Assembly (NCBI RefSeq): GCF_024172085.1
Contig: NZ_JAMZDZ010000001.1
Span: forward strand, 3,286,001-3,350,000
Origin: Hamadaea flava
GTDB lineage: Bacteria; Actinomycetota; Actinomycetes; Mycobacteriales; Micromonosporaceae
Reading direction: 5' to 3'
Length of the DNA: 64,000 nt
The position numbers and the translations under genes are program-made. The notes beneath the pieces are model-generated. The model did no database searches, was not told the DNA's origin, and was given only the letters and a program-made list of their open reading frames with translations. Below are positions 23,902 through 31,743 of this stretch, one piece after another. How positions within the stretch are numbered: the first letter of the stretch is position 1; the number at the start of each line of letters is the position of its first letter.

Positions 23902-24521
23902 GACTGTCCTCCCAGGCCGGTGGCGAGCAGATCGAAGGCGCGTACGCCGAACTCGGTCGTCTCGGCGGCGAGCCGATCCGGCGCGACCCCGGCGGCGACG
24001 GCTCGCCGGACGTGATCGATGAGCGCGCGATGCACTCCCATCAGCGCGTTGGCGACCACGTACGCGGTGACCTCGTCAGCACCCGGCTCGGCGGCGAGGA
24101 GCCCGGCCAACGCAGCGGTCGCCTCGGCCATGACCCGCTGCTCGCGCGTACGCAGAGCGGCGCTGCCGGCGATGACCCGGTTGAGCGTCCGCAGCCGCTC
24201 CCACGCCTCCGCGTCCGTGGCGACCTGGGCCAGCAGTCCCCCAGTACGCAGCAGTCGATCCCGGAACGCGGCCAGCGCCGACACGCCCGGCGCACGATCA
24301 CGGACGGCGTCGACGAGCCCGCTCTCGAAGCTCTCGAACCGCGAGTAGAAGAGGTCTTCCTTGGCCGGGAAGTAGTTGAAGACGGTCGCCTCGGCGACCT
24401 GGGCCTCGCGGGCCACCTCGGCGACGGTCACCCGGTCGAACCCGCGCTCGGCGAACAACCGGCCCGCGACCTCGGCGAGGTGTCGCCGAGTCTGTTCCTT
24501 CTTGACTTCCCGCAACCCCAT
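23898..24521 (-). CDS. TetR-family transcriptional regulator
   Basis: A 207-residue repressor. Residues 9-60 are the TetR helix-turn-helix: RHLAEVAGRLFAERGFDRVT followed by VAEVAREAQVAEATVFNYFPAKEDLF. The C-terminal ligand domain is helical and unspecific. It begins a leftward two-gene operon with the DUF2269-like protein and is divergent from a small NTF2-fold gene, so it probably represses both from the 57-base shared spacer, which contains TTAGGGCAGCTCTAA. Confidence 0.9.
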   Translation of the reverse strand: MGLREVKKEQTRRHLAEVAGRLFAERGFDRVTVAEVAREAQVAEATVFNYFPAKEDLFYSRFESFESGLVDAVRDRAPGVSALAAFRDRLLRTGGLLAQVATDAEAWERLRTLNRVIAGSAALRTREQRVMAEATAALAGLLAAEPGADEVTAYVVANALMGVHRALIDHVRRAVAAGVAPDRLAAETTEFGVRAFDLLATGLGGQS

Positions 24522-24528
24522 GGCGCTA

Positions 24529-24565
24529 ATCTTAGGGCAGCTCTAAAATTGGGGCAACACCAAAT
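24529..24565. promoter_or_regulatory. Putative TetR operator in the divergent spacer
   Basis: TTAGGGCAGCTCTAA (one mismatch from symmetry) and the adjacent AATTGGGGCAACACCAAATT (imperfect) sit between the divergent TetR and NTF2-fold genes. Nearest-regulator assignment is inference. Confidence 0.4.
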
Positions 24566-24578
24566 TCAAGGAGGAATC

Positions 24579-24944
24579 ATGACCGTCCTCGACCTCGTGC
24601 AGCGCTGGGCCGCCGCCGAGCAGCGGAACGACGCGACCGCGCTGGATCAGGTGCTGGCCGACGGTTTCGTCGGCGTCGGCCCGTTCGGCTTCGTGCTGAA
24701 CCGGCAGCAATGGCTCGCCCGGTTCGGTCAGGGCCTGGCCAACCAGGCCGTGGCCGTGGAAGAGCCGCAGGTGCACGACCACGACGGGGCTGCCGTGGTG
24801 ATCGGCGTCCTCGACCAGCACACGACCCATCAAGGCCAGGACAAGTCCGGCCGATACCGGGTCACGATCGTGGCCGTCGGCGACGCCGGCGAACAGCGGG
24901 TGGCGGCCGTGCACATCGGCCCGCTGCACGACCCCCGGCGTTGA
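24579..24944 (+). CDS. SnoaL/NTF2-like protein (DUF4440-type)
   Basis: A 121-residue single-domain protein with the cone-shaped NTF2-like fold: an N-terminal helix pattern LVQRWAAAEQRNDATALDQVLADGFVGVGPFG, then RQQWLARFGQGL and alternating beta strands ending in HIGPLHDPRR. Such proteins bind small hydrophobic ligands or act as isomerases; no substrate can be assigned. A strong AAGGAGG ribosome site precedes the ATG. Divergent from TetR, hence probably regulated by it. Confidence 0.8.
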   Translation: MTVLDLVQRWAAAEQRNDATALDQVLADGFVGVGPFGFVLNRQQWLARFGQGLANQAVAVEEPQVHDHDGAAVVIGVLDQHTTHQGQDKSGRYRVTIVAVGDAGEQRVAAVHIGPLHDPRR

Positions 24945-25024
24945 TCAGACCCGGTGGACTCGATTGCTTAGGCTGGAGTGAAGATCCCAAGGGGGAACTT
25001 GTCCGGCTGCCCAAGGAGAGCGCC

Positions 25025-25621
25025 ATGGAATGGCTGATCGGCATCGTCTGTCTGGTTCTGATCGTGCTTGTCGTCGGCGGGTGGGGCGTGTCCGTTTACA
25101 ACGGGCTCGTTCGCGCGCGCAACGGGTACAAGAACGCCTTCGCCCAGATCGATGTGCAACTCACCCGGCGGCATGACCTGATCCCCAACCTGGTGGAGAC
25201 GGCCAAGGGGTACATCAAGCACGAGCGGGAGACCCTCGAGGCCGTCACCGCGGCGCGGACCCGGGCCGTCACGGCGCAGTCCGCCGCCGGAGCGAACCCG
25301 GGCGACCCGGCCGCGATGCAGGAGCTGGGCGGGGCCGAAGGCATGCTGACGCAAGCGCTGGGCCGCCTGTTCGCGGTCGCCGAGGCCTACCCGGATCTGA
25401 AGGCCAACCAGAACATGATGCAGCTCTCCGAGGAGCTGACCAGCACGGAGAACCGGGTCGCGTTCGCGCGCCAGGCGTACAACGACTCCGTCATGGCCTA
25501 CAACAACAAGCGGGAGGTCTTCCCGGCGAACCTGATCGCGGGGATGGGCGGCTTCGGCCAGGCCGCGCTGCTGGAGATCGAGGACCCGCAGCAGCGTCAG
25601 GCGCCCAAGGTCCAGTTCTGA
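25025..25621 (+). CDS. LemA family protein
   Basis: A 198-residue membrane-anchored protein. One N-terminal membrane helix (LIGIVCLVLIVLVVGGWGV) is followed by the conserved LemA segment YNGLVRARNGYKNAFAQIDVQL, then RRHDLIPNLVETAKGYIKHE, and helices through EELTSTENRVAFARQAYNDSV, with NLIAGMGGFG near the end. LemA proteins associate with M48 membrane proteases; here an M48 gene follows after 20 bases, so the pair is a membrane quality-control unit (established association, role inferred). AAGGAG ribosome site precedes the ATG. Confidence 0.93.
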   Translation: MEWLIGIVCLVLIVLVVGGWGVSVYNGLVRARNGYKNAFAQIDVQLTRRHDLIPNLVETAKGYIKHERETLEAVTAARTRAVTAQSAAGANPGDPAAMQELGGAEGMLTQALGRLFAVAEAYPDLKANQNMMQLSEELTSTENRVAFARQAYNDSVMAYNNKREVFPANLIAGMGGFGQAALLEIEDPQQRQAPKVQF

Positions 25622-25641
25622 GCCCGGGCCGGACCCCTCGG

Positions 25642-27564
25642 ATGGACTTCTTCGGCCGCCAGCAACAGGTACGCCGCATGTCGGCGCGCCTGGTGGTGCT
25701 CTTCGTCGTAGCCGTCATCGGCATCATCGTCACCGTCGCGCTGGCGGTGATCACGGCGTTCGGCGCCTGGGATGAGGATCCCACGACGATCGTCGGCCTG
25801 GCCGTCGCCGCCGCCTTCGTGACCGGACTGTCGATCGGGCTGGCCAGCCTGTTCCGGACGGTCAGCCTGCGGGGCGGCGGCGGCAAGGTCGCCATCGAAC
25901 TGGGCGGCGTCCTCGTGCCCCAGGACACGACCGATCCGCAGCTCCGGCGGCTGCGCAACGTGGTCGAGGAGATCGCCATCGCGTCCGGCGTACCGGTGCC
26001 GGAGGTGTATGTGCTGCCTCGGGAGCAGGGCATCAACGCCTTCGCCGCGGGCTGGTCGCCGACGGACGCGGCGGTCGCGGTCACCCAGGGGTCGCTGGAC
26101 CGGCTCAACCGCGACGAGTTGCAGGGCGTCATCGCCCACGAGTTCAGCCACGTCCTCAACGGAGACATGCGGCTCAACATCCGGCTGATCGGGCTGCTGT
26201 TCGGCATCCTGTTCCTCACCGTCATCGGGCGGGAGCTGCTGCGCTGGGGCTTCTTCGCGGGCGGCGGCAACAACCGGTCGTCCCGGGACGGCGAGAAGTC
26301 CGGCGGCAACCCGTTGCCGCTGATCGGCATCGCGATGGTCGGCGCGGGCCTCATCGGCGTCTTCGCCGGACGGCTCATCCAGGCGTCGGTGTCCCGGCAA
26401 CGGGAGTACCTGGCCGACGCCTCGGCCGTGCAGTTCACCCGGCAGACCTCCGGCATCGCCGGGGCGCTGAAGAAGATCGGCGGGCTGCCGACCGGCTCGC
26501 AGGTCCGCAATCCGCGCGAGGAGGAGGTCGGGCACATGCTGTTCGGCTCCGGCCGCCGCCTCAGCTCGCTGTTCGCCACCCACCCGCCGCTGGCCGACCG
26601 GATCAAGGTGCTGGAGCCGGAGTTCGACCCGGCCGAGCTGGACCGGCTGGCGCAGCAGTGGGCGCAGCAGCCGCCGGACGGGCAGCAGGAGGACATCGCG
26701 CTCGGCTTCGCACCGCCTGCGGCGGCCGCCCCCGCTCCCGCGCCCAAGGCGGCGGTGCAGCCGCACGTCGTGGTGACCCAGGTCGCCGCCCCGACCAGCG
26801 AGTCCTATCAGCGGGCCGGAACGCTGCTCGGCGAGATCCCCGAGGCCGTCCTCGGCCGCGCCCGGAATCCGCAGACCGTCGGCCCGCTGGTGCTGGGGCT
26901 GCTCATGGCGGAGGACCCGTCGGCTCGGAACGCCCAGCACCGGACGCTGCAGGAGAAGCTCGGCCAGCGGATCGCCGACGCCGCCCTGGCCGAGGCCGGC
27001 GACCTGGCCACGCTCGCCCCGGCGCACCGGCTGCCACTGGCCGAGATCGCCTTCCCGGCGCTGCGCTCGCTGGCCACCGCCGACCAGCAGGCTTTGCTCG
27101 GCGCGGTCTTCGCGCTGATCCACGCCGACGGCCGGATCACCGTCTTCGAGTACTGCATGTCCCGACTGCTGCTCGGCCAGCTCCAGGAATCGATGAAGCC
27201 GAACTCGGGCTGGCGGGAACCGCAGCGTACGCTCGCGGCCTCGACGGACGCCGCGCTCATCCTGCTGGCGGTGCTCGCCCAGGCCGGCGCGGTCAGCGCC
27301 ACCCGGGCCCAGAGCGCGTTCGACGCCGGAGTCGCCGTCCTCCTGCCCGGCAAGCAGGCCGAGTACGTCGCTCCCCCGCGCGGGGTCGTCGAACTCGAGT
27401 CGGTCTGGGCGGCGCTCGACGGCCTCGTCCCAGACGACAAGTCCCGTCTGGTGCAGGCGATCGTGGCGGTCATCGGGTCCGACGGCACGGTGACCGTCGC
27501 CGAAGCCGAGCTGCTGCGGACCGTCTGCTCCCTGCTGCACTGCCCGCTCCCCCCGCTCAGCTAG
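25642..27564 (+). CDS. M48 membrane metalloprotease with TerB-like C-terminal extension
   Basis: A 640-residue membrane zinc protease. Two N-terminal membrane segments (residues 15-38, 50-70) precede the protease domain with zinc motif GVIAHEFSHVLNGDM near residues 167-181, two further hydrophobic segments, and the distal Glu in REYLADASAVQF. HtpX-type enzymes end near residue 320; here about 300 extra residues follow, starting with an Ala/Pro linker. The last 160 include LIHADGRITVFEY and VIGSDGTVTVAEAELLRTVC, acidic turns like those of TerB-like helical domains. Cotranscribed with lemA. The extension probably recruits partners or metal (inference). Confidence 0.88.
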   Translation: MDFFGRQQQVRRMSARLVVLFVVAVIGIIVTVALAVITAFGAWDEDPTTIVGLAVAAAFVTGLSIGLASLFRTVSLRGGGGKVAIELGGVLVPQDTTDPQLRRLRNVVEEIAIASGVPVPEVYVLPREQGINAFAAGWSPTDAAVAVTQGSLDRLNRDELQGVIAHEFSHVLNGDMRLNIRLIGLLFGILFLTVIGRELLRWGFFAGGGNNRSSRDGEKSGGNPLPLIGIAMVGAGLIGVFAGRLIQASVSRQREYLADASAVQFTRQTSGIAGALKKIGGLPTGSQVRNPREEEVGHMLFGSGRRLSSLFATHPPLADRIKVLEPEFDPAELDRLAQQWAQQPPDGQQEDIALGFAPPAAAAPAPAPKAAVQPHVVVTQVAAPTSESYQRAGTLLGEIPEAVLGRARNPQTVGPLVLGLLMAEDPSARNAQHRTLQEKLGQRIADAALAEAGDLATLAPAHRLPLAEIAFPALRSLATADQQALLGAVFALIHADGRITVFEYCMSRLLLGQLQESMKPNSGWREPQRTLAASTDAALILLAVLAQAGAVSATRAQSAFDAGVAVLLPGKQAEYVAPPRGVVELESVWAALDGLVPDDKSRLVQAIVAVIGSDGTVTVAEAELLRTVCSLLHCPLPPLS

Positions 27565-27596
27565 CCCCTTCGACGCTGCCGGCCCTTCTGTGCTCT

Positions 27597-27651
27597 GGAT
27601 CAGGGTTCTCGGTCGAATCTTTCCTCATGATTCGACCGAGAACCCTGATCC
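27597..27651. terminator. Perfect 22-bp palindrome, family B
   Basis: Arms 27597-27618 and 27630-27651 are perfectly complementary, 11-base loop. GGATCAGGG at the outer end and TCGAAT at the inner end recur in the hairpin at 35061. It lies between the convergent M48 gene and the next leftward gene, whose last codons are inside the stem. Confidence 0.8.
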
Positions 27652-28662
27652 GCCGGAGGCTCGGTACTTGTCGAGGTCGGTGGCCCGTTCGTCGTACGCC
27701 AGCCGCGTCAGCTGCGAGCTGAGCGTCCACATCGCACGCTCCTCGCTGAGGCCGTCCGGCAGCCGCAGGCCCAGCGCTTGGGCAAGGGGTACCCGGCCGA
27801 CGTTGACCATCGCGCGTACGGCGGCGGACCAGTCGTCGGTCGTGATGACGGCCGCCCGGTACCAGGCGATCGACAGCAGGACCAGAGCGGCCACGGTGGA
27901 CCACAACGCGACAGAGCCGTCGGCCGCACCCGAGGCCACCGCGCCGACGGCGAACGCTGCGACGATGAGGTGGCCGTAGAGCAGGCAGACGAAGAAGTCC
28001 ACGGTGGTCCGTGCTTGGTCCACCTGCTTCGCCGTACGCTCAGGCACGACCGCGGTCAGCTCGTACCAGAAGACCTGGGAGTCGAGGCGGTACCGGTCGT
28101 AGCCGTACTCTTCCAGCCGCCGGATCGCGTTGCCGAGCCGGGTCGCCACTACTTGACCGTCGTCCACCGGGAAACGGCGCAGCCGCTCATGCAACAGTCC
28201 ACGTTGGACCGGGCCGCGCCGGGTGTCGGCGGTTACGTGGCGGCCGACCAACGGGTGTGCCCGCATCGCGGCGAGCGCCGCCGCGCCGTCCTCGTCCAGC
28301 GTCCCGTTCGCCTCCGCGTCGGCCAGACGAGCCGCGTCGAGGCGGTCGGCGAGCAGGTGCTTGCGGCGCAGCATGCGACGGCGGCCAGCCGCCACGAACG
28401 GGCGCGGCCAGCCGAAGTAGCCCTCCAGAATCCGGTAGAGCGGCGTCTGGACGGCGGCGAGCAGCAGCCCGGCCAGGATCGCCGTGGCCAGGGCCAGCAA
28501 CCCCGTACGCGTGGCGTCCTCGGCCAGATCGCTCAGCCGGGGCAACCCCGCGACCCCGGGAAGCAGCCACGCAGCGATGATCACATTGAGCGCGGCGGGC
28601 AGAATCCAGCCGACGACCAGTCCCCAGCCGCCGCTGAGGACTCCCTTGACGATGTCGCTCAC
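27625..28662 (-). CDS. Integral membrane protein, unknown
   Basis: A 345-residue protein with about four hydrophobic segments: two near the N-terminus (GLVVGWILPAALNVIIAAWLL region and LLALATAILAGLLLAAV) and two near residues 235-285 (FFVCLLYGHLIVAAFAVGA and WSTVAALVLLSIAWYRA). A long basic/acidic cytosolic region lies between. No family recognised. GTG start overlaps the stop of the proline-rich repeat gene (TAGTG), so the two are coupled. The C-terminal ASGGSGFSVES is encoded inside the terminator palindrome, so the true end may have been altered by palindrome insertion. Confidence 0.65.
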   Translation of the reverse strand: MSDIVKGVLSGGWGLVVGWILPAALNVIIAAWLLPGVAGLPRLSDLAEDATRTGLLALATAILAGLLLAAVQTPLYRILEGYFGWPRPFVAAGRRRMLRRKHLLADRLDAARLADAEANGTLDEDGAAALAAMRAHPLVGRHVTADTRRGPVQRGLLHERLRRFPVDDGQVVATRLGNAIRRLEEYGYDRYRLDSQVFWYELTAVVPERTAKQVDQARTTVDFFVCLLYGHLIVAAFAVGAVASGAADGSVALWSTVAALVLLSIAWYRAAVITTDDWSAAVRAMVNVGRVPLAQALGLRLPDGLSEERAMWTLSSQLTRLAYDERATDLDKYRASGGSGFSVES

Positions 28663-29414
28663 TAGCGGCTCCGGAAGCGGCGGAACAGCCGCGTCAAAAA
28701 CGGTTCGTAATGCTCCGTGCGCGGACCCGGCGTCGTGCCGCTGCGGCCGCTGTCACTGAGGTACGGCCCGGGTGGTGCCGATCCCGGGGCGTTGTCCCAA
28801 GGCGCGTCCCCCAGATAGGGACCGGGCGGCGGTGAACCCTGCGGCTGCGGCGTATTCCAGCCCTGGTCGCCCAGATACGGCCCGGGTGGCGGCGAACCTG
28901 GCGGCTGCGGCGCATTCCAGCCCTGATCCGCCAGATACGGCCCCGGCGGAGCCGAACCCGACTGCTGCGGGGCACTCCAACCCTGATCCGCCAGATACGG
29001 CCCCGGCGGAGCCGAACCCGACTGCTGCGCGGCACTCCAGCCCTGGTCGGCCAGATACGGCCCCGGCGGCGGTGAACCGGGGGACTGCACCGGAGACGGC
29101 CCGGCATCCCAGCCCTGATCGGCAAGATACGGCCCGGGTGGAGCCGATCCGGGTGGCTGCACCGGTCGCGACCACTGCGGCGTGGGCGGCTGCGGAACGA
29201 ACGGCGACGGCGCGGGCGGCGGTGGGACGAAGGGCGGCGGTGGGACGACGGGCGGCGGCGTGACCGGCTGCGGCGCGGCGACCGGTGTCGGCGCGTCCCA
29301 GCCGTCGTCGGAAAGGTACGGGCCGGGCGGCGCCGCAGTCGGCAGGTGGAAATCTTCCGGCATCGGCGGCGGGCTGATCGGCGGCGGAACGGGCTGTTCG
29401 TCTGGTGTAGACAT
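28662..29414 (-). CDS. Proline-rich tandem-repeat protein
   Basis: A 250-residue, almost entirely low-complexity protein. After a Pro-rich lead (VPPPISPPPMPEDFHLP) come eight copies of a roughly 20-residue unit built on PPGPYLxDxGW (first near residue 33, the rest between about 98 and 225), then a basic C-terminus (LTRLFRRFRSR). The start ATG follows GGGAGG. No signal peptide or membrane helix. It is coupled to a membrane protein by a TAGTG overlap and could be a cytosolic scaffold or membrane-tethering partner; Pro-rich repeats of this type often bind SH3, WW or EVH-like modules. Function unknown. Confidence 0.7.
   Translation of the reverse strand: MSTPDEQPVPPPISPPPMPEDFHLPTAAPPGPYLSDDGWDAPTPVAAPQPVTPPPVVPPPPFVPPPPAPSPFVPQPPTPQWSRPVQPPGSAPPGPYLADQGWDAGPSPVQSPGSPPPGPYLADQGWSAAQQSGSAPPGPYLADQGWSAPQQSGSAPPGPYLADQGWNAPQPPGSPPPGPYLGDQGWNTPQPQGSPPPGPYLGDAPWDNAPGSAPPGPYLSDSGRSGTTPGPRTEHYEPFLTRLFRRFRSR
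28752..29146. repeat. Tandem 60-75-bp coding repeats (PPGPYLxDxGW units)
   Basis: Seven DNA repeats on the minus strand, each starting near CCGGGCGGCTG and encoding PPGPYL(A/G/S)D; adjacent units at 28921-29040 are almost identical over 60 bases. This is recent duplication rather than codon convergence, so copy number probably varies between strains. Confidence 0.75.
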
Positions 29415-29547
29415 ACGCGACCTCCCCAGGGCCGGGAACGGAAAGCGACCACATCGTACTGCCGGGGAACTCTGGCGGAAGCCCGCCCAGAGGACCAGTC
29501 TCGGATGCGCGTACTCCGATGGATCCGAGCATTCGCGCCCGCGACGG

Positions 29548-30132
29548 CTACGGCTCCTGAGCCCGTTCCACGATCTCGGCGACCTGCCGCGCGAGCGCCT
29601 CCCGGCCACCCCGGTTGTCGACGCGCTCGTGCGGCGCCGCCGGCGGCCGGTCCGGCTGGATGCGCGCCACGTACGCCCCGTAGTCGGCGAGCTTGACCCC
29701 GTCCCGGGCCAGCCCCCGCGTCTCGATCCGGCCCCGCAGCGTCACCGGATCGGTGTGCACCCAGATCAGGCGTACGCGCGGGCCGCCGAGCGCGGCGACC
29801 CAGACCTCCCACCGGCCCGGATCATGGATCGGGCCGCTGAACGGGCCCGACAACAACACGGGACAGCCGTGCGAACGCACTTCCCGGGCCGTCGCGGTGA
29901 GCCCGGCGTACTCGTGTTCCTTGATGTGCTGGTCATACCAGGGTCCCTCGCGTTCCCCCTCCGGCCGCCCGTACGCCGCCAGCGTCGCGGCCACGAAGTC
30001 GCCGTAGAGGGTGTCCTTGTCGAGCAGGGCCGGCACCGGATCGAGGCGCTCCAGCAGCAACCCGGCGACGGTGGACTTGCCCGCCCCGGGCGGCCCGGCG
30101 ACCACCCACACGTCCGCGACCTGGTCTTTCAC
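29548..30132 (-). CDS. P-loop nucleoside/zeta-toxin-like kinase
   Basis: A 194-residue AAA-type small kinase. Walker [10 protein letters not shown] is at residues 13-21, followed by [12 protein letters not shown] (typical of nucleotide or zeta-toxin-like kinases), SGPFSGP and a basic [13 protein letters not shown] lid segment. Substrate unknown; small-molecule phosphotransfer is likely. Stand-alone gene, divergent from the thiamine-binding protein gene, 23 bases between starts. Confidence 0.8.
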   Translation of the reverse strand: MKDQVADVWVVAGPPGAGKSTVAGLLLERLDPVPALLDKDTLYGDFVAATLAAYGRPEGEREGPWYDQHIKEHEYAGLTATAREVRSHGCPVLLSGPFSGPIHDPGRWEVWVAALGGPRVRLIWVHTDPVTLRGRIETRGLARDGVKLADYGAYVARIQPDRPPAAPHERVDNRGGREALARQVAEIVERAQEP

Positions 30133-30155
30133 GCCCCGATGATAGCCTCGTGATC

Positions 30156-30467
30156 ATGTCCGTTCTGGTCGCGTTCAGTGTTTCCCCGGTCGGCACCGGC
30201 GAGGACGTCGGGGAGATCGTCGCCGAGGCCATTCGCGTCGTACGCGCGTCCGGCCTGCCCAACCGCACCGACGCCATGTTCACCACCATCGAAGGCGAGT
30301 CCTGGGACGAGGTGATGGCCGTCGTCAAGGCCGCCACCGAGGCCGTGCACGCCCGCTCTCCGCGTACCGGGCTGGTGCTCAAGCTCGACTGGCGCGACGG
30401 CGTCAGCGGAGCGCTCGACGCGAAGGTGGCGACCGTCGACCGCCTCCTCGGCGACATCGGGGACTGA
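30156..30467 (+). CDS. MTH1187/YkoF-type thiamine-binding protein (DUF77)
   Basis: A 103-residue protein of the thiamine-binding MTH1187 family, thought to bind thiamine or its precursors in the cytosol. Characteristic pieces are [44 protein letters not shown] and VLKLDWRDG. Full length. ATG 30156 is preferred; a GTG at 30150 is two codons upstream in frame. No thiamine gene is adjacent. Confidence 0.88.
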   Translation: MSVLVAFSVSPVGTGEDVGEIVAEAIRVVRASGLPNRTDAMFTTIEGESWDEVMAVVKAATEAVHARSPRTGLVLKLDWRDGVSGALDAKVATVDRLLGDIGD

Positions 30468-30613
30468 CCGGATCGATCGATTTGGTGGCACAATCCCCCC
30501 GACCGCCACGAGCCTGCCGGCTCGGTCCGGTGGTCTTCGTCGATTCCAACGGCCGTGAGTCCAGCGAACGGAGGAGTTCGACGACCACGTAAGACCTGGG
30601 GAGGAGCGAAGTC

Positions 30614-31690
30614 GTGGTTCGCAGGAGTTTGGCGATCTTGGTGATCGCCGTCGCCGGGATGGTCATCCCGGGCGCGGTGCCCAGTGGGGCCGCGGTTCTT
30701 TCGGCCGGCGAGGTCCCGGCCACCAACGTCCTGACGACTCCAGCCCCGGCGGGCGCGGCTACGGCGAATGTCGCTGTCGCCGCCACCGTGGGGCTCAAGG
30801 TGATCAGCCACAACATCTGCGGTGGCATGTGTCAGCACGGGACGACCACCAATCTGCCGGTCGTGGCCAATCTGGTGGACGCCTACACGCCGCACTTGAT
30901 GATGTTCCAGGAGGTGTGCTACCAGCAGTTTGAGTGGTTCGGCGCGCACACCTTCACGTCCGGGCGATATCAGATGGGCTTCACCGCGATGCTCACCAAC
31001 TACACCGGTTGCGGGGCGACGAATTGTGCGGTCAACGAGGACGCGGATCCGTCCAATGACGACCGACGCTGCTGGATCGGTCAGGTCATGGCCGCTAGGG
31101 GCACGCTGAGCGGCCGCGACGAGATCTCGGTCGGCGGCGAGCGTCATCAGATCAACGGGTCGGCTGCGGTCAATCCGCGTACCTTCCGCGCGTTGTGTTT
31201 CGACGTCAGCCTGCCGGAGTTGGGCAGCCGTGTGGTCAAGGGGTGCAGCGTTCATTTCCGCGCGTTCCAGGATCCTGCCGGGATCAACAAGCGAGCCCGC
31301 ACCGCGCAGGCGACGCGCCTGGCATCCGATCTCGACGGCGACATCGCCAACCGCAAGATCGTCGTCGTGGGCGGGGACTTCAACTCGCACGCCGTCGACC
31401 CGGCGATGGACGCGTTCTACCGCCCGGAAACCCTGCCCGGCGGCGGGTTCGGCATGTTCTACGAAGCCGACCAGGACGACGACCGCTACTACGGGACCCG
31501 GTGCAGCGCATCGGCCGCAGCCTGCCGGAGCGGCGCGAAGACCCTCGGAACCGCCACGAAGTACGACTACATCTTCTACTCCGAAACCGTGGACCCGGCC
31601 TCGGTGAGTGCCCTGCCGATCGAGGTCGCCGACACCGTCTCCGACCACGACTTCTACCGTGGCCTCAACGAGGTGAGCACCACCGCCTGA
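30614..31690 (+). CDS. Secreted endonuclease/exonuclease/phosphatase (EEP) family hydrolase
   Basis: A 358-residue exported hydrolase. A Sec signal (SLAILVIAVAGMVIPGAVPSG) is followed by an Ala-rich linker, then the EEP fold: VISHNICGG, the metal Glu in MMFQEVCYQ, VVGGDFNSHAVDP and the C-terminal DTVSDHDFY with the catalytic Asp-His pair. Seven to eight cysteines (GCGATNCAV, RRCW, TRCSAS, AACRSG) suggest disulfides outside the cell. Family members act on nucleic acids, phosphoinositides or sphingomyelin; the substrate is open. GTG start with GGGGAGGAG upstream. A perfect hairpin terminator follows. Confidence 0.85.
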   Translation: MVRRSLAILVIAVAGMVIPGAVPSGAAVLSAGEVPATNVLTTPAPAGAATANVAVAATVGLKVISHNICGGMCQHGTTTNLPVVANLVDAYTPHLMMFQEVCYQQFEWFGAHTFTSGRYQMGFTAMLTNYTGCGATNCAVNEDADPSNDDRRCWIGQVMAARGTLSGRDEISVGGERHQINGSAAVNPRTFRALCFDVSLPELGSRVVKGCSVHFRAFQDPAGINKRARTAQATRLASDLDGDIANRKIVVVGGDFNSHAVDPAMDAFYRPETLPGGGFGMFYEADQDDDRYYGTRCSASAAACRSGAKTLGTATKYDYIFYSETVDPASVSALPIEVADTVSDHDFYRGLNEVSTTA

Positions 31691-31697
31691 CCAACGG

Positions 31698-31725
31698 CCC
31701 CCGAGCGGCGGTCGCCGCTCGGGGG
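31698..31725. terminator. Perfect 13-bp bidirectional hairpin
   Basis: CCCCCGAGCGGCG (31698-31710), two-base loop, exact complement (31713-31725), between the convergent EEP and DUF5060-like genes. Confidence 0.85.
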
Positions 31726-31743
31726 CGACGGTTCGCGGGGGAG

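Noticed and set aside
28752-29146. CRISPR or mobile-element repeats
   Set aside because: The repeats are in frame, encode PPGPYL units and are within a coding sequence with a proper start.
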